Assembly: GCF_000499845.2 (NCBI RefSeq)
Contig: NC_023751.2
Location: 27,885,862-27,949,861, forward strand
DNA from: Phaseolus vulgaris
Lineage: Eukaryota > Streptophyta > Magnoliopsida > Fabales > Fabaceae
Length of the DNA stretch: 64,000 bases
Direction: 5' to 3'
Part shown: positions 1 to 12,039 of the stretch, one piece after another
Layout of the letters: every line of letters begins with the position of its first letter
Position numbering within the stretch: the stretch's first letter is position 1
Translations under genes and position numbers: made by a program
Notes under the pieces: generated by a model
What the model was told of the DNA's origin: nothing
Databases searched by the model: none
Seen by the model: the letters and a program-made list of their open reading frames with translations, nothing else

Positions 1-3000
1 ACTCACATTGTTCACTCCACACAAAATTTTCAGATTTTTTCAACAAGTTTATAATCGGTTTAGTTTTCTCAGCCAATATTGGCAGAAATCTTGATAGTGA
101 ATTCAACTTCCCTACTAGCCTTTGCACTTCTTTTAGGTTTTTTGGTCTTCCCATCTGCATGATTGCCTCACATTTGTCAGGATTAGCTTCAATTCCTCTG
201 TTTGTCAACATAAATCCCAAAAATTTTCCTCCTCTGACGCCGAAAACGCATTTTTCTGGATTAAGTCGAATATTGTATTTCCTTATTTGAGCAAACACTT
301 CTTCAAGGTCTTCCAGGTGTTTCTGTATCTCATTTGATTTAACAACCATGTCATCAACATACACTTCTAGGTTCTTTCCAATCTGTTCTTTAAACACTTT
401 GTCCATCAATCTTTGGTATGTTGCCCCAGCATTCTTCAAGCCGAAAGGCATGACTTTATAACAATAATTTGCAACATCAGTGGTGAAAGCTGTTTTCGGG
501 ATATCAGGTGCATACATCTATATTTGATTATACCCCGAGTAAGCATCAAGGAAACTCATCATCTCTTGGCCAGATGCCCCATCAACTAGTCGGTCTATGT
601 TAGGTAATGGATATGTGTCTTTCGGACAAGCTTTGTTCAAATCGGTGTAATCTGTACACATTCTCCATTGTCCACTTGGTTTTTTGACAAGTACCACATT
701 AGACAACCACGTGGTATACTTAGCTTCTCGGATAAAACCAGCTTGTATTAACTTTTGAGTTTCTTCAATTGCTGCTTGTCGTCGTTCTTCTCCTAACTTT
801 CTTCGTTTTTGAGATACTGGCTTTGCTTCCCGGCAAACAGATAATTTGTGACACATTACCTCTGGATCAATTCCAGGGATATCAGACGGCCACCAGGCAA
901 ATAAATCCTTATTACTACGCAACAGTGTGATAAGTTTGCTAAGCAATTCATCAGGCATACTTCCACTTACATAAGTGCATTGTCTGTCGTCTTGGCCTAA
1001 CAGTACTGCTGTCGTTTCTTCTTTTGGTTCCAGTCTTTCCTCATTCAATCTGGGATCCAAGTCCACCATGGCTACTATTTTTTCAGCCTCTTTATCCACC
1101 TTCAAATTCATTTTTAAACCTGCTGCATAACATTCTCGAGCATCTCTTTGATTGACATAAACTGTAGCTATCTCTCCTTTTTCTGTTGGGAATTTCATGG
1201 CCAAATGTGGTGTTGATACGATTGCTCCTAACTTATTTAAGGAAGATCGTCCTAGCAACACATTGTATGAGGTGGATGCGTCCACTACCAGATATCGGAT
1301 TTTAATTTTTCTAACTTTGCTACCTCTTCCAAATGTTGTCACCAAATCAACATATCCCTTTGTGTTAACTCTTTCGCCTGAAAAGCCAATGATTTGCTCT
1401 CGAAAAGGAACTATGTCTTCTTCTCTCAAATGTAACCTTTTGAACGTATCCCAGAACAAGATATCGACCGAACTCCCTTGATCAACCAGGGTCTTCATGA
1501 CAGCATATTCGGCTATTTCAACCGTGATTACCATAGGATCATCATGATCTGGATCAATTTCTTGGAAGTCTTCGTCTGTGAAAAGCATTGGTGGTAAAGT
1601 TCTTCTTTTGAAAACATGATTAACAGACCTGATATTTCTCCAATGTTGCTTTCGTGCAGATGAGGATTCCTTCCCAGAAAAACCTCCCGAGATCGTATTT
1701 ATAAACCCCCTAACCGGTCTTCCCAAACTTCGCTCTCTGCTTCGTCTTACTGATTGAGTATTTTGATAGATTCTATCTCTTCTTTCGTCTGGCCTTCCAA
1801 CCCTTCTTTCGTCTCTTTTTTCCACTTGTTTTTCTCTCCTTTCCAACCTTTCAACCCTTCTTTCACCCAGCTCTCGCCCCCTCGTATCTCTCTCTGGACT
1901 CAACCATACTCTTGGATTTCCCCTTTGAACAAAACGTTTTAACTGTCCGGCATGAATCAACTCTTCTATTTTATCTTTCAACCCAATACATTCTTCTGTA
2001 TGATGACCATGATTTTTATGATATTCACAATGTTTGGTGCGGTCTGCCCTTTCTGGTGTTCTTGCTTTTCTTGGTGATGGTATTATTTCGGCTACCATGG
2101 CTTCCTGTAAAATTCTTGCTCTGTTCGTATTTAGAGGTGTGTATTGCTGGAACTTTCGAGCTCTGAATTCTTCTCGGGCTCTTCTTGCAACAGGCGGGTG
2201 TTCTCTTTCTGTCACCCTCTTCTCGCCTCCATCAACCCTTACTTGGTTTCGAAACTCCCTTAATTCTTCCATTTGCATAAATTTTGATGCCCGTTGCCTT
2301 AGTTCATCCAGATTGATCGCAGGTTTCTTGCAAAGACTATCGGCAAATGGTCCCGGTTTTAATGCCGTTATCATATGATGCATGGTGACCTCTGGACTAA
2401 GATTTCGGATTCCCAAAGCAACCTTTCCAAAACGTTCCATGAACATTCTTAAAGACTCTCCTTTCTCTTGTCTTATGTTCACTAAGGCGATTGACGTTAA
2501 ATGATGGGGACGACTAGTTGCAAATTGAGCACCGAACTTTTCTATCAACGTATCAAAACAATCTATACTCAAAGGTGGGAGGCGTGTAAACCAGCTCAAT
2601 GCTGCCCCTTTCAGAGTTGTAGGAAATACTCTGCACATAACAGCATCATTCCATGTATACAAGCTGATTTGAGTAGTATATATTGCAATATGCTCATCAG
2701 GATCCGTACTTCCATCATATTTGTCAATGGTTAAGTTCTTCCAATTGTCAGGCAACGGAGTATCGACTATAACATCATAAAACGGATGTTTTCTGGAAGA
2801 TGTTCCTGCACAAACCCCAGAGTTTTCAAGCCATCTTCTTCTGGTTTGAGAATTTTCATTATACATCCTCTCGTTCACTTGTATCCCCGGTTGGACAGTT
2901 TCGAAAGATGAATTCAAAACCGTTTCCTCTTGTAACTTTCTCCTCATATGTGCGTTTTCGGCTCTTAACATACTCAATTCTTCTTCATTATTCTTTTTTA

Positions 3001-3094
3001 ACATCTCGAATTCTTTTTGTAATTGGACCAACATTGCCATTGGCATGTTAACATTGTCTTCCCGATCTCCACCTTGTTCTCCTCCTTGACTCAT
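1..3094 (-). pseudogene. gag-protease-reverse transcriptase polyprotein of Tat-type element (one internal stop, partial)
   Basis: This encodes capsid, aspartic protease and the first part of reverse transcriptase. I take the ATG at 3094 (MSQGGEQGG) as the start; the open frame also extends a few codons upstream. In order there is a coiled N-terminus, the gag core, an Arg-rich region with the CEYHKNHGHHTEEC cluster, a protease with the active-site motif LVDQGSS (near 1470), and reverse transcriptase with KACPKDTYPLP and DAYSGYNQI. A TAG at 518-520 interrupts the frame directly after NQI. The same frame is then open to base 1 and contains the catalytic YVDDM (near 345). A single C-to-T change (CAG to TAG) explains the stop. 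Apart from this stop the frame looks well preserved, so the copy is probably fairly young. Confidence 0.9.
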
Positions 3095-3122
3095 CTTGTC
3101 TTTAACCCTTCTCAATTGACCC

Positions 3123-3143
3123 TCGGCCCCACGATGGGCGCCA
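3123..3143 (-). other. Primer binding site of Tat element
   Basis: On the minus strand TGGCGCCCATCGTGGGGCC begins three bases after the LTR end. The Tat element at 34293 has nearly the same sequence (CCACCG instead of CCATCG). I did not assign the tRNA from memory. Confidence 0.7.
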
Positions 3144-3250
3144 AAATGTTCTTACAACAAGGACCAAGAACACTTGAAATGGGTTAATCAAGACTAATCC
3201 TTCAATCTTGGGCTGAATACTATCTTGGGTCGGGTACTTCTCTCCTTGAT

Positions 3251-3375
3251 GGTGCTTTCGGCTTCTCCTCTCGGCTGGTGCTCTCGGCTTCTCTTCTCGG
3301 CTGGTGCTCTCGGCTTCTCCTCTCGGCTGGTGCTCTCGGCTTCTCCTCTCGGCTGGTGCTCTCGGCTTCTCCTCA
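3251..3375. repeat. 26-bp minisatellite inside LTR, about 5 copies
   Basis: Unit GGTGCTCTCGGCTTCTCCTC + TCGGCT repeats at 3251, 3277, 3303, 3329 and 3355 (last copy partial), with one or two substitutions between units. It lies downstream of the TATA box in the transcribed part of the LTR. It gives repetitive open frames on both strands that I do not regard as genes. Confidence 0.9.
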
Positions 3376-3477
3376 CAACAGGTGGGGGGTACCTGCAAGT
3401 CGCTCCGATGCCAAAGTCAGAAAAGGTTTAATGTTCATCAGATAAAATCACTCTTACCTTTTTCTTGTGCTGACCTC

Positions 3478-3487
3478 CTATTTATAG
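3478..3487 (-). promoter_or_regulatory. TATA box in LTR of Tat element
   Basis: CTATAAATAG on the minus strand lies inside the LTR and points toward gag, as expected for the LTR promoter. Confidence 0.6.
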
Positions 3488-3708
3488 GGTTTCGTTGATG
3501 GGCCTTCAACAGTACTTTTGGACTTTCTTCTCACACCTTTTTATTACTTTTACACCCCCTTGTGCAAGTTCCTTATTTAAATTGGGCTTTATTATGATTT
3601 TTATTATCTTTTCAGGTTTCGGTTTAAACCTCTCGGTTTCAACCTTTTTCCCTTGTTTACTCAATGTTGTTCTCGGCCTAAACCTCTCGGTTTTAGCCTA
3701 CCAGTACA

Positions 3709-4690
3709 TTTATGATTTCTATTTTGAGTAATTTAATAATTATTGTTTATGCTAAATACTTCTATAATAAGAATTAAGAAATATGAAAAAAATATTAATT
3801 TAATTTTTTTTGTTAAAAGTTAACAGACTAACAGTATTTTATTTTAATTAGTCTATTCAATTATCCAACTCCTTCCTTAAATCAAGACCATCAATCTGTA
3901 AAAAAATATTTTGTAATAAAATAATAAAATATTTTGGATATTTCTTCCTGCACCTCTACATTTTTCTTCCTGCACCCCTACATTCTTCAAAAATATCGAA
4001 ATTACCCTTTATAAAAAAATCATTCCAGAACATTTTTTCAGGTCTTCTTTTAATTTTCGAATTTATAAATCCAGAATTCATAAAACATGTTATAGAAATA
4101 TTTCGAAAAGAACAATTTAGACATTTTTTAAAGAGGGCAAAACAGTCTTTTAAAAAGGTGAAGGAGTGCAGGAAGAAATTTGTAGAGCTGCAGGAAGAGT
4201 TACCAAATATTTTTTTGTGTGTTTTAGGAAAAAACACAGTATTCCTTACTTTATTTAAAAAGTAAATATAAAAAAGTCGGTCCATAAACAATCGAAAACT
4301 ATTTTTTACGAATATATGTTTTTAAGAATAAATAATTAAATAAAGTAATAACTATTTTTTTAATAATATAAATAAATTATATTGATATTATAAATGTAAT
4401 TTATATTACCAATCTATATTAAATTATTAAATCGTCAAAAAATGTTAATTTTCATTTTAATTATTTCTAAAATTATACTAAAGTTAGTATTCAATCACTA
4501 ATAATAATTGCGTAAAAATATTATAGTATTATATCCGAATTAACCCCTCATTTCAACCCCTCATTACACCAGCAAACCCATAGGAAACAAAGTAATTCTA
4601 TTATCTTTCTATTAAGTGGTAAATAGTTTATATAAATTTAGACTATAATCACATTTGTAGACACATCTCACAAATACATTTCATATATTT
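3709..4690. other. AT-rich spacer
   Basis: Very AT-rich sequence between the Tat LTR and the old copia element. Besides the MITE at 3936-4204 I see no coding or RNA feature. The stretch 4520-4690 could contain remains of the 5' LTR of the old copia element, but I cannot delimit it. Confidence 0.5.
3936..4204. mobile_element. Mutator-like MITE with 9-bp target duplication
   Basis: A 269-bp element bounded by terminal inverted repeats of about 45 bp. The left end reads GGATATTTCTTCCTGCACCT and the inverted right end GGTAACTCTTCCTGCAGCTC; the similarity continues through a second CTTCCTGCAC block. Perfect 9-bp direct repeats AAATATTTT flank it (3927-3935 and 4205-4213). Length and AT-rich character of the duplication fit the Mutator superfamily. 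No coding capacity, so it is non-autonomous. Confidence 0.82.
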
Positions 4691-5059
4691 ATTTCGACTT
4701 GATATCAAAGTTCCTGAGCTGGGAGACTCTGTTTCTGTAATTTTAATTTTTTTTGCAACATTCATTGTTGTAATTTTTTTTCTAGACAACCTTCATTGCT
4801 GCAACTATTTTTTTTCAACGTTGACCACCACTTTGTACCGTTGACCGACATTGCCATTGTTGATTGTTAGTCGCCGACCGCCTTTGGAAATTTTTTTCAA
4901 CATATTTTTTCTCGGACAGGACCGCCACCAGATTTTTTTTTATCTGCAAATCCCAATCTATTCTCATTGCTGCCAACTCTTACCGATGTTGGATGAAAAG
5001 ACAACCCCTCTTAGTCTCAATGATCTGTAGGCGTTGCAAAGTAACTATTGTCTTGATGG

Positions 5060-5930
5060 ATGCAACTACCTGCAGTGGGCATAGTTCATTCGTGCTACCC
5101 TTAAGGAAGGAAGAAATTGAATCATCTAAAATATGAAGATTAGGACGATGAAGACTCTCTTATCATGACTTGGTTATGGCATTCTATGACACCAAAGAGA
5201 AATCAACCGAAATTATATGTTCATCTCCTCAACTAAGGAGATTTGCGAAAACCTTTGTCAGATGTACCCTATGAATAAAAATATTGTAGCATGTTATGAG
5301 ATAGAAAACAATATATTCAATAACAACCAAAGGATCCTTTGAGTAACAAACTACTATGATATGTTGAATGGTTTATGGATGGAATTAGATTAGTATCAAA
5401 ATTTGAAAATGAAGTGCACAGATGACTCTATCACACTAGCACAGTTCCTTGAAAGGATATGAATATTTAAATTTCTTTATGGACTGAACTTTGAATTTGA
5501 TCCAATTCGGATTCAGATTTTGGGTAATAAAATACTCCCTTCTCTCTCAGAAGTTTTTCATATTGTACGAGGGGAAGAAACTCAGATGTCAGTAATGTTG
5601 GACGGGGGCAACTCTGTTGATAGTTCAGCTCTGCCTATTGGCACAGGTTCTATAAGAGGTTCATTCCTTTCATTTGGAAAGCCTCCCACAAAGGCTAATT
5701 GTGATGATCATTGGTGCAAATATTGTAAGAAGACAGGCCATACGAAGGAAATGTGCTTTAAACTTCATGGAAAGGAGAAGGTCTTGGAACAGATCAGAGG
5801 ATTCAAAGGTACCGCACAAAGGCATGCTAATCAAGCATCGTCTGACTCTGAAAGTGTGGCATCCCTACCTTTCCCTCAAGTAGCAGAGAAGGTCCCAACT
5901 CTCAGCAAAGAAGAGTTGGAACATTTATGA
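5060..5930 (+). pseudogene. Decayed copia gag with CCHC zinc knuckle
   Basis: The frame 5520-5930 is open and carries the gag-core end (ILGNKILPSLSEVFHIVRGE), followed by the nucleic-acid-binding knuckle CKYCKKTGHTKEMC (near 5720). Upstream, 5060-5519 gives gag-like segments in shifting frames. Copia gag forms the virus-like particle. The start cannot be fixed because the N-terminus is too damaged. Confidence 0.75.
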
Positions 5931-5934
5931 TCTT

Positions 5935-7886
5935 ATTGTTGCTAATGGTTTCAATACCCCCATTACCGGTTGTGGAAATATCCACCTTCAACCTTCATTT
6001 CCTTTAAAAAATGTGTTTCACGTTCCCAAACTGTCTAATAACCTCTTTTCTATTCATAAGATTACCCAAGATTTAATTGTGCAATGACATTTTTTTCATT
6101 CCCATTGCGTTTTCCAAGATCTTTCCACGAGAAGGACGATTGGAATTCCTAAAGAGCAAGACAGATTATATTACTTATAACAGGAAGAAAATAAAAAGTG
6201 AGCTAGACTACAGACACACACTTCTAATCCTTAGCAAGACCCTAAATCTTGGTCATCCTCTCAGATATGGATTCAACACAAATGTCTTGGTCATCCCCCA
6301 TTTAGTACCCTAAAGTCCTTATTTCCCGATTTATTTACAAAATTATTGGTTGAGTCTTTTCATTGTGATGTTTGTTAGTTTGCTAAACACCATATAACAA
6401 CTTTTCTTCTGAATAGTAATAGAAGTTCTAAACCTTTTTATCTTATTCATTCAAATATATGGGGACCTTCAACTATTCGTAATATCTTGGGTGCAAAATG
6501 GTTTCTTTCATTTATTTATGATTGTGCTTGGGTTACCTGGATATTCCTCGGGAAAGATAAGTCAAAAGTTTTTCATTAGTTTCTAATTTTTTACCGAATG
6601 GTTCAAACACAATTTGAAAGACCAATTAAGATATTGCGCTCTGATAATGGATGAGAGTATGTGAACCAAAACCTTTTCAAGTTCCTTAAGGAGAATGAAG
6701 TTGTTCATGAATTAACTTGTGTGGATACTCCTAAAAAAAATAGGGTTGTGTAAAGGAAAAATCATTATCTTCTTGAGGTTACTAGAGTTTTACTCTTCCA
6801 AACTTCTATTCCTAGATCTTACAAGGGGAAGCATTACTGACTGTCACTTATTTGATCAATAGATTACCCTCTCATGTTCTAGAGGGTATTAGCCATGTTT
6901 AGCTTATAACCATATTCTATCATTATATTCCCATTATGACTAGTCTTCAGAGTCGTCTCTTTGGTTATCCTGTTTTTGTCCATGTTCATAGTCTTTATCG
7001 TGGTAAGTTAGACCCTCGAGCCATCAAATGTGTCTTTATCAGTTATGCCTCCAACAAAAGAGGTAGAAATGTTATTACCCTCAAAGTCGTAAATCTATGT
7101 TTCCAAAGATGTCACCTTTCATGAAATAGACTCCTTCTTTCCTAGTTCTCAACTTTAAGGGGAGAGTATTCAAGAAGTTGAGGCCTTTGAGTTGTCACCT
7201 TTTCCTTTGTTGCAGGATTTCACTCTTAGGGAGAATGACAAAGACCATGTGCCAACATCATTACCAGACAAGAATAACGAGGACAAATATTTTGGGAAAC
7301 AATATTAGTGAAGGCAACAAGAACCCGTCCTGGTCGAACAAAAACTTCAATTGTCCGAACTGGAGGTAAGAACTCATACTCGTGAGACTCTTGAGGACCC
7401 CTTAAATACTTTTTTGAACCTAATCTAGATGATTTACCTATTGTCTTGAGAAAATAATAAAGATCTTGTGCCGAATATCCTATATCCCAATTTGTGTCTA
7501 CATAAAAACTTTCTATGCAACACCAGATTTTTCTTTCAACTATTGATTCTATCAGAATCCCTACATCAGTACCAGAAACCTTAAAAGATGAGAACTGGGT
7601 TCGAGCCTTGAATGAAAAAAATGGGCATTAGAAAGGAATGAGACTTGGGAGATTATAGAGAGACCAAAGGATAAGAACGCAGTGGGTTGTAGGTGGGATA
7701 TACACAGTTAAGTATCAGTCTGATGGCACACTGGATCAGTATAAGGCAAGGTTGGTTGTAAAAGGGTACATTCAAACCTTTGGGATCAATTATGAAAAGA
7801 CTTTTGCTTCAGTGGCGAAAATGAATACAGTCAGGATTATTCTCTCCCTTGCTGACTTTGGTTGGGAGATGCATCAATTTGATGTT
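5935..7886 (+). pseudogene. Decayed copia pol (protease end, integrase, start of reverse transcriptase)
   Basis: Recognisable pieces appear in several frames: a stretch ending FHVPKLSNNLFSIHK (pre-integrase region, about 6010), integrase fragments (6440-6800), the integrase C-terminal region (LFGYPVFVHVHSLYRGKLDP, about 6960-7080), and the reverse transcriptase N-terminal part (YKARLVVKGYIQTFGINYEK, about 7740; last residues FDV at 7878-7886). Stops and frameshifts are frequent. The gene is cut inside the reverse transcriptase by the Athila-like insertion. Confidence 0.78.
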
Positions 7887-8991
7887 TGATAAGTGTCTAA
7901 TTTCAGTAATATTTCATATTAAAATATAGGCACTTATGAGGATTTATTGCTAATTTACATATAAAATAATCCCTAATTTATGAATTTATACCTTTTTACA
8001 TTTTTTATGATCTTTATTTGAATAAGAGTATTTTATTCCCAAATTTGGTGTTAATTGCAGATTTCTAAGGAAGATTGGAGATTTGGATTAAAGATGAATG
8101 ATTTGAGCCAAAAAGATAAAGATAGAAGGTCCCAGAATGAAAGAAAAAAAGAAAGAAAGAAAGATTGGGCCTTTTTATGTTTTATCATTTAGCCCATTAG
8201 CGCGACACAATAAACAACCTAACTCTAGAAAACTAGGATAAATAGAGGGCTAGAGGCTCAACCTTAGAGGGCCAGATTGAGAGGAAAACACCATAGAGTG
8301 AATTGTAACCCAATTGGGAGAATGGAAGGTGATAGAAGTATGCGTGGCTAATTCTACCCTTTGGGATTGGGAGTAATCTGCTCAAACTCTTATGTATTGA
8401 GGTGATATTTTATATATTAATATTCAGTTCTTGATTGATTATTGGTATTGTTGTTTTACTTTTAATTCTCCGTGACAAATTGAGAATCTTAAATCTGACC
8501 GGGAGGTATTTTTAGGGTTCGGACCTAAACAACAATACTTAACATATTTGAGTGCTAGGAATAGACTTGAAATGTTAATTGCTATTAAACGTCTGAGCTT
8601 CCTTCTAAGTTGTTCTTATAAGTATGCGAGGGATCGATAGTTAGGGAACATTCTTAAGGATTTTATATGCGAGGAATCGATATAAATGATTTTTATACGG
8701 GCATCAATTTCAATTAAAGAACTTAATATTAACATGCTAATCAAAATAAATGAGAGTGAGAGAGATGAAACTTAATCCCAATTTTTCCAATTGAAGCAAC
8801 TAATTCTTTGTTTGTTTTCTTATTGATCAGTGCCAACATAATCACTTCAAACTCTTTTTTTTATTGTTCTGTTGTTATATTTAGCGAATATTGTACTCGA
8901 TAATTCACTGTTCTTTGTGGGATCGATATCCGTCCTTAGGGACAATTATTACTTCTGACAAACGCGGTGCACTTGCCGTAAAAAGTCATCA
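7887..8991 (+). repeat. 5' LTR of the fold-back Athila-like element
   Basis: The 1105-bp LTR runs TGATAAGTGTC...AAAAGTCATCA, closely similar to those at 40230 and 45427. The left end abuts the target duplication; the right end abuts the primer site. Confidence 0.92.
8237..8246 (+). promoter_or_regulatory. TATA-like box in Athila-like LTR
   Basis: GGATAAATAGAGGG lies about 350 bases into the LTR and is conserved in the LTRs at about 40577 and 45773. It would drive transcription into the inverted repeat. Confidence 0.5.
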
Positions 8992-10064
8992 AGTTTTTGG
9001 CGCCGTTGCCGGGGACATGTTTGATTTGTTGAGTATAATTTCCTAAATATTGTGAATATACTAACTATTTTATTTTTTTTATGTGAATAATTTTTTTTTA
9101 GTTTTTATTTTTTTTTAATTTGAATATTTTTGTAAATATTTTGTTTTTCTTTTTAGATGTGAATAATTTTGTTTTTTTGTTTTCTAGATTTTTTTATTAT
9201 TTTGTAAAGATTTTGTTTTTTTTCTCTAGTTTTGAATACGTACAAAGTTTTTCTTTTAGATGTGAATATGTTTATTTTTATTTTTGTAAAACTGTTTTTT
9301 ATGTTAATTTTTTTTAAGTTTTTTTTATTTGTTTACTTTATTTATTTTATTTTGATTTTGTTTTGTTATATTTTTCTTTTTTTTACTTCTTTTGTTTTTA
9401 TATTGTTTACGTAGTTTTTTTACTGTAATTATTTTATTTTGTTTTGATTTTGTTTTGTTTTTGTTATATTTTATTTTATTCTTTACTTTTTTTTGTTTTT
9501 ATATTGTTTACGTAGTTTTTTTTTACTGTAATTATTTTATTTTATTTTTTATTTATTATATTTTTATTTTATTTTGATTTGGATTTTGTTTTATCATATT
9601 TTATTTTTACGTTTAGCTTAAGTTGTTTTAGCTTAAGTTGTTTATTTAGAGTTTACGTAGTTTTTATTTATTTATTATTTATTACTATTAGTTTCTGTTT
9701 TATTTTTGTTTATTTTTTTTTTATAGTTATTTATTTTATTTTATTTTTATTTTTATTTTTATTTTTAGTTTTATTATTTTCTTTGATTTCATTCTTAGTT
9801 TTTATTTTACGCAAGTTTTTTTCTATCTATATATTCTATTTTAGTTTTCTTAGTTAGTTAGTTATTTTATTTTATTTTATTTTATTTTATTTTATTTTGT
9901 ATATTTTTAGTTTTTATTTAAGTAAGTTTTTGTTTCTTTTATTTTTTTAATTTTTTTTGTTCTGTTTTTCGTTTACTATTTATTTCTCTTTCGTTTACTA
10001 TTTATTTCTCTTTCGTTTACCATTTAAACCAAGTGAGTGTGTGAACCTGAAACAGTTTTTGAGA
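8992..10064 (+). repeat. Left arm of the fold-back: leader plus short 3'-region segment
   Basis: Low-complexity T/A-rich leader (9050-10020) joined directly to a 44-base piece that in the intact relative lies near 44467, so the body of the element has been deleted here. It is the inverted counterpart of 11066-12039 and of 10089-10132. Phe-rich open frames in it are low-complexity artefacts. Confidence 0.85.
8998..9016 (+). other. Primer binding site complementary to tRNA-Asp
   Basis: TGGCGCCGTTGCCGGGGA is complementary to the 3' end of plant tRNA-Asp, the typical primer of Athila and several other Ty3 groups. It starts six bases after the LTR. Confidence 0.85.
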
Positions 10065-10132
10065 ATTTTACTGATGAATTGACAGTTGTCTCAAAAACTG
10101 TTTCAGATTCACACACTCATTTGGTTTAAATG
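10021..10132. repeat. Hinge of the fold-back: 44-bp arms around a 24-base loop
   Basis: Bases 10021-10064 and 10089-10132 are reverse complements with two mismatches, separated by 24 unpaired bases. In the intact relative (44467-44537) the sequence continues without turning back, so the turn is a rearrangement point. Confidence 0.9.
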
Positions 10133-12039
10133 GTCTCATTCCTTTTTGTCTTGTCATTATCTGTCATAATCAATCATCCTGTTAACTTTTCATGTATCAT
10201 ATTTTAACTACATTTGAATAGGGATTCAATCATATTTTCTTTTCTAACCTGTGTCTAATTCATCTCACTATTTAATATTTAAACACAAATTCTTTTTTCC
10301 ACAATTCAAAATTAATATTCTAGTTCTTTTTTATTTGAAAAAAAAATAAACTAGAAAACAAACAAATTAAAACTGAAATTTAGTCAAGAAAGATAATTCA
10401 AGACTTAAAATTACCAAACTAATAAGAAATTTATTCAAAATAAGCAATATAAACAAACTAAACAAATAAGTAAATAAACAGAAAACAAAATAACCGAAAA
10501 ATAAAATAGATAAAATAAGACAAAATTCAAATAACTAAAAAGAAAAGAGAATTAGAAAGATAAAACCATATTTTTGCTCAATCCTCTCTTCTTAAGAAGT
10601 CATCCAGCTTTTTGTTAAAATCTTTATCTACAGTCTTTGCTTCATTTGCTGGATCTGCCCCCTAAATAATAAAACCTGTCCCCAGGTCAAAATACATAAC
10701 ATAGGTTGGGTTTCCCTTGAAATTCTCCATGGTTTACCAGTTGGGCTTATTTGATAGGAGTGATTGGCTAGACAGAATTTCCTAGCGACTTCATTATTAA
10801 AACCATATGTTTTCTCTCAACTGGTGATAGGTACCGTCATCATCATCTCTCAGTCTTTTCTAACTTCTCTCCTTGCTTCTTTTTTCTTTATTTTTAACTT
10901 CTATTCTTCCGGGTTGTCTTCTCACTTGCTCAATCTATAAAAACTTGTTTTCTTAATATCATAAGACAATTCAAGCAAAGATTAGTATAACAAGTAAATA
11001 GTTTTTTTTTGTTTTTTTTATTTTTTTTAAAAAATGACATAAAGAAAAAAAAAATAAAATAATAAAAGAAAGAGAAATAAATAGTAAACGAAAAACAGAA
11101 CAAAAAAAATTAAAAAAATAAAAGAAACAAAAACTTACTTCAATAAAAACTAAAAATATACAAAATAAAATAAAATAAAATAAAATAACTAACTAACTAA
11201 GAAAACTAAAACAGAATATATAGATAGAAAAAACTTGCGTAAAATAAAAACTAAGAATGAAATCAAAGAAAATAATAAAACTAAAAATAAAAATAAAAAT
11301 AAAAATAAAATAAAATAAATAACTATAAAAAAAATGAAACAAAAATAAAACAGAAACTAATAGTAATAAATAATAAATAAATAAAAACTACGTAAACTCT
11401 AAATAAACAACTTAAGCTAAACGTAAAAATAAAATATGATAAAACAAAATCCAAATCAAAATAAAATAAAAATATAATAAATACAAAAATAAAATAAAAT
11501 AATTACAGTAAAAAAAAAACTACGTAAACAATATAAAAACAAAAAAAAGTAAAGAATAAAATAAAATAAAATATAACAAAACAAAATCAAAACAAAATAA
11601 AATAATTACAGTAAAAAAACTACGTAAACAATATAAAAACAAAAGAAGTAAAAAAAATAAAATATAACAAAACAAAATCAAAATAAAAGAAATAAAGTAA
11701 ACAAATAAAAAAAACTTAAAAAAAATTAACATAAAAAACAGTTTTACAGAAATAAAAATAAACATATTCACATCTAAAAGAAAAACTTTGTACGTATTCA
11801 AAACTAGAGAAAAAAAACAAAATCTTTACAAAATAATAAAAAAATCTAGAAAACAAAAAAACAAATTATTCACATCTAAAAAAAAAAACAAAATATTTAC
11901 AAAAATATTCAAAATAAAAAAAAAATAAAAACTAAAAAAAATTATTCACATAAAAAAATAAAATAGTTAGTATATTCACAATATTTAGGAAATTATACTC
12001 AACAAATCAAACCTGTCCCCGACAACGGCGCCAAAAACT
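10089..12039 (-). repeat. Right arm of the fold-back: element interior in reverse complement
   Basis: From 10089 the sequence is the reverse complement of the element's 3' region (counterpart about 44520 back to 43900), then of a segment missing from the other copies (10690-10990), then of the leader (11066-12010). It ends with an inverted primer site at 12018-12037, which has one change (GTTGTCGGGG for GTTGCCGGGG). Bases 10134-11065 have no partner in the left arm. Confidence 0.85.

Larger units (their letters stand above)
1..3708 (-). mobile_element. Ty3/gypsy retrotransposon, Tat lineage, 5' part (truncated by window edge)
   Basis: On the minus strand the order is LTR (3708 to 3147), primer binding site, gag, protease and reverse transcriptase, running off the window at base 1. 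RNase H, integrase and the 3' LTR lie outside. The gag style (C-x3-H-x3-H-H-x3-C cluster) and a primer site of the same type as the Tat element at 33363 place it in the Tat group. The target duplication cannot be tested because the other end is missing. Confidence 0.88.
3147..3708 (-). repeat. 5' LTR of Tat element (minus orientation)
   Basis: The 562-bp segment reads TG...CA in both orientations (TGTACTGG...AAGAACA on the minus strand) and abuts the primer site. The inner edge is well supported by the primer site. The outer edge at 3708 is my best TG/CA choice and cannot be checked without the second LTR. Confidence 0.6.

Noticed and set aside
3102..3431. Repetitive open frames on both strands (Arg/Glu/Pro-rich or Ser/Leu-rich)
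   Set aside because: They are translations of the 26-bp minisatellite inside an LTR; no start context or domain.
3956..4291. Minus-strand frame of 111 residues
   Set aside because: Lies mostly inside the Mutator-like MITE; no domain, low-complexity Phe/Lys-rich translation.
9120..9857. Phe/Ile/Leu-rich open frames looking like membrane proteins (also 11520-11801 on the minus strand)
   Set aside because: Products of T-rich low-complexity leader sequence. The minus-strand one is simply the inverted copy of the same leader.
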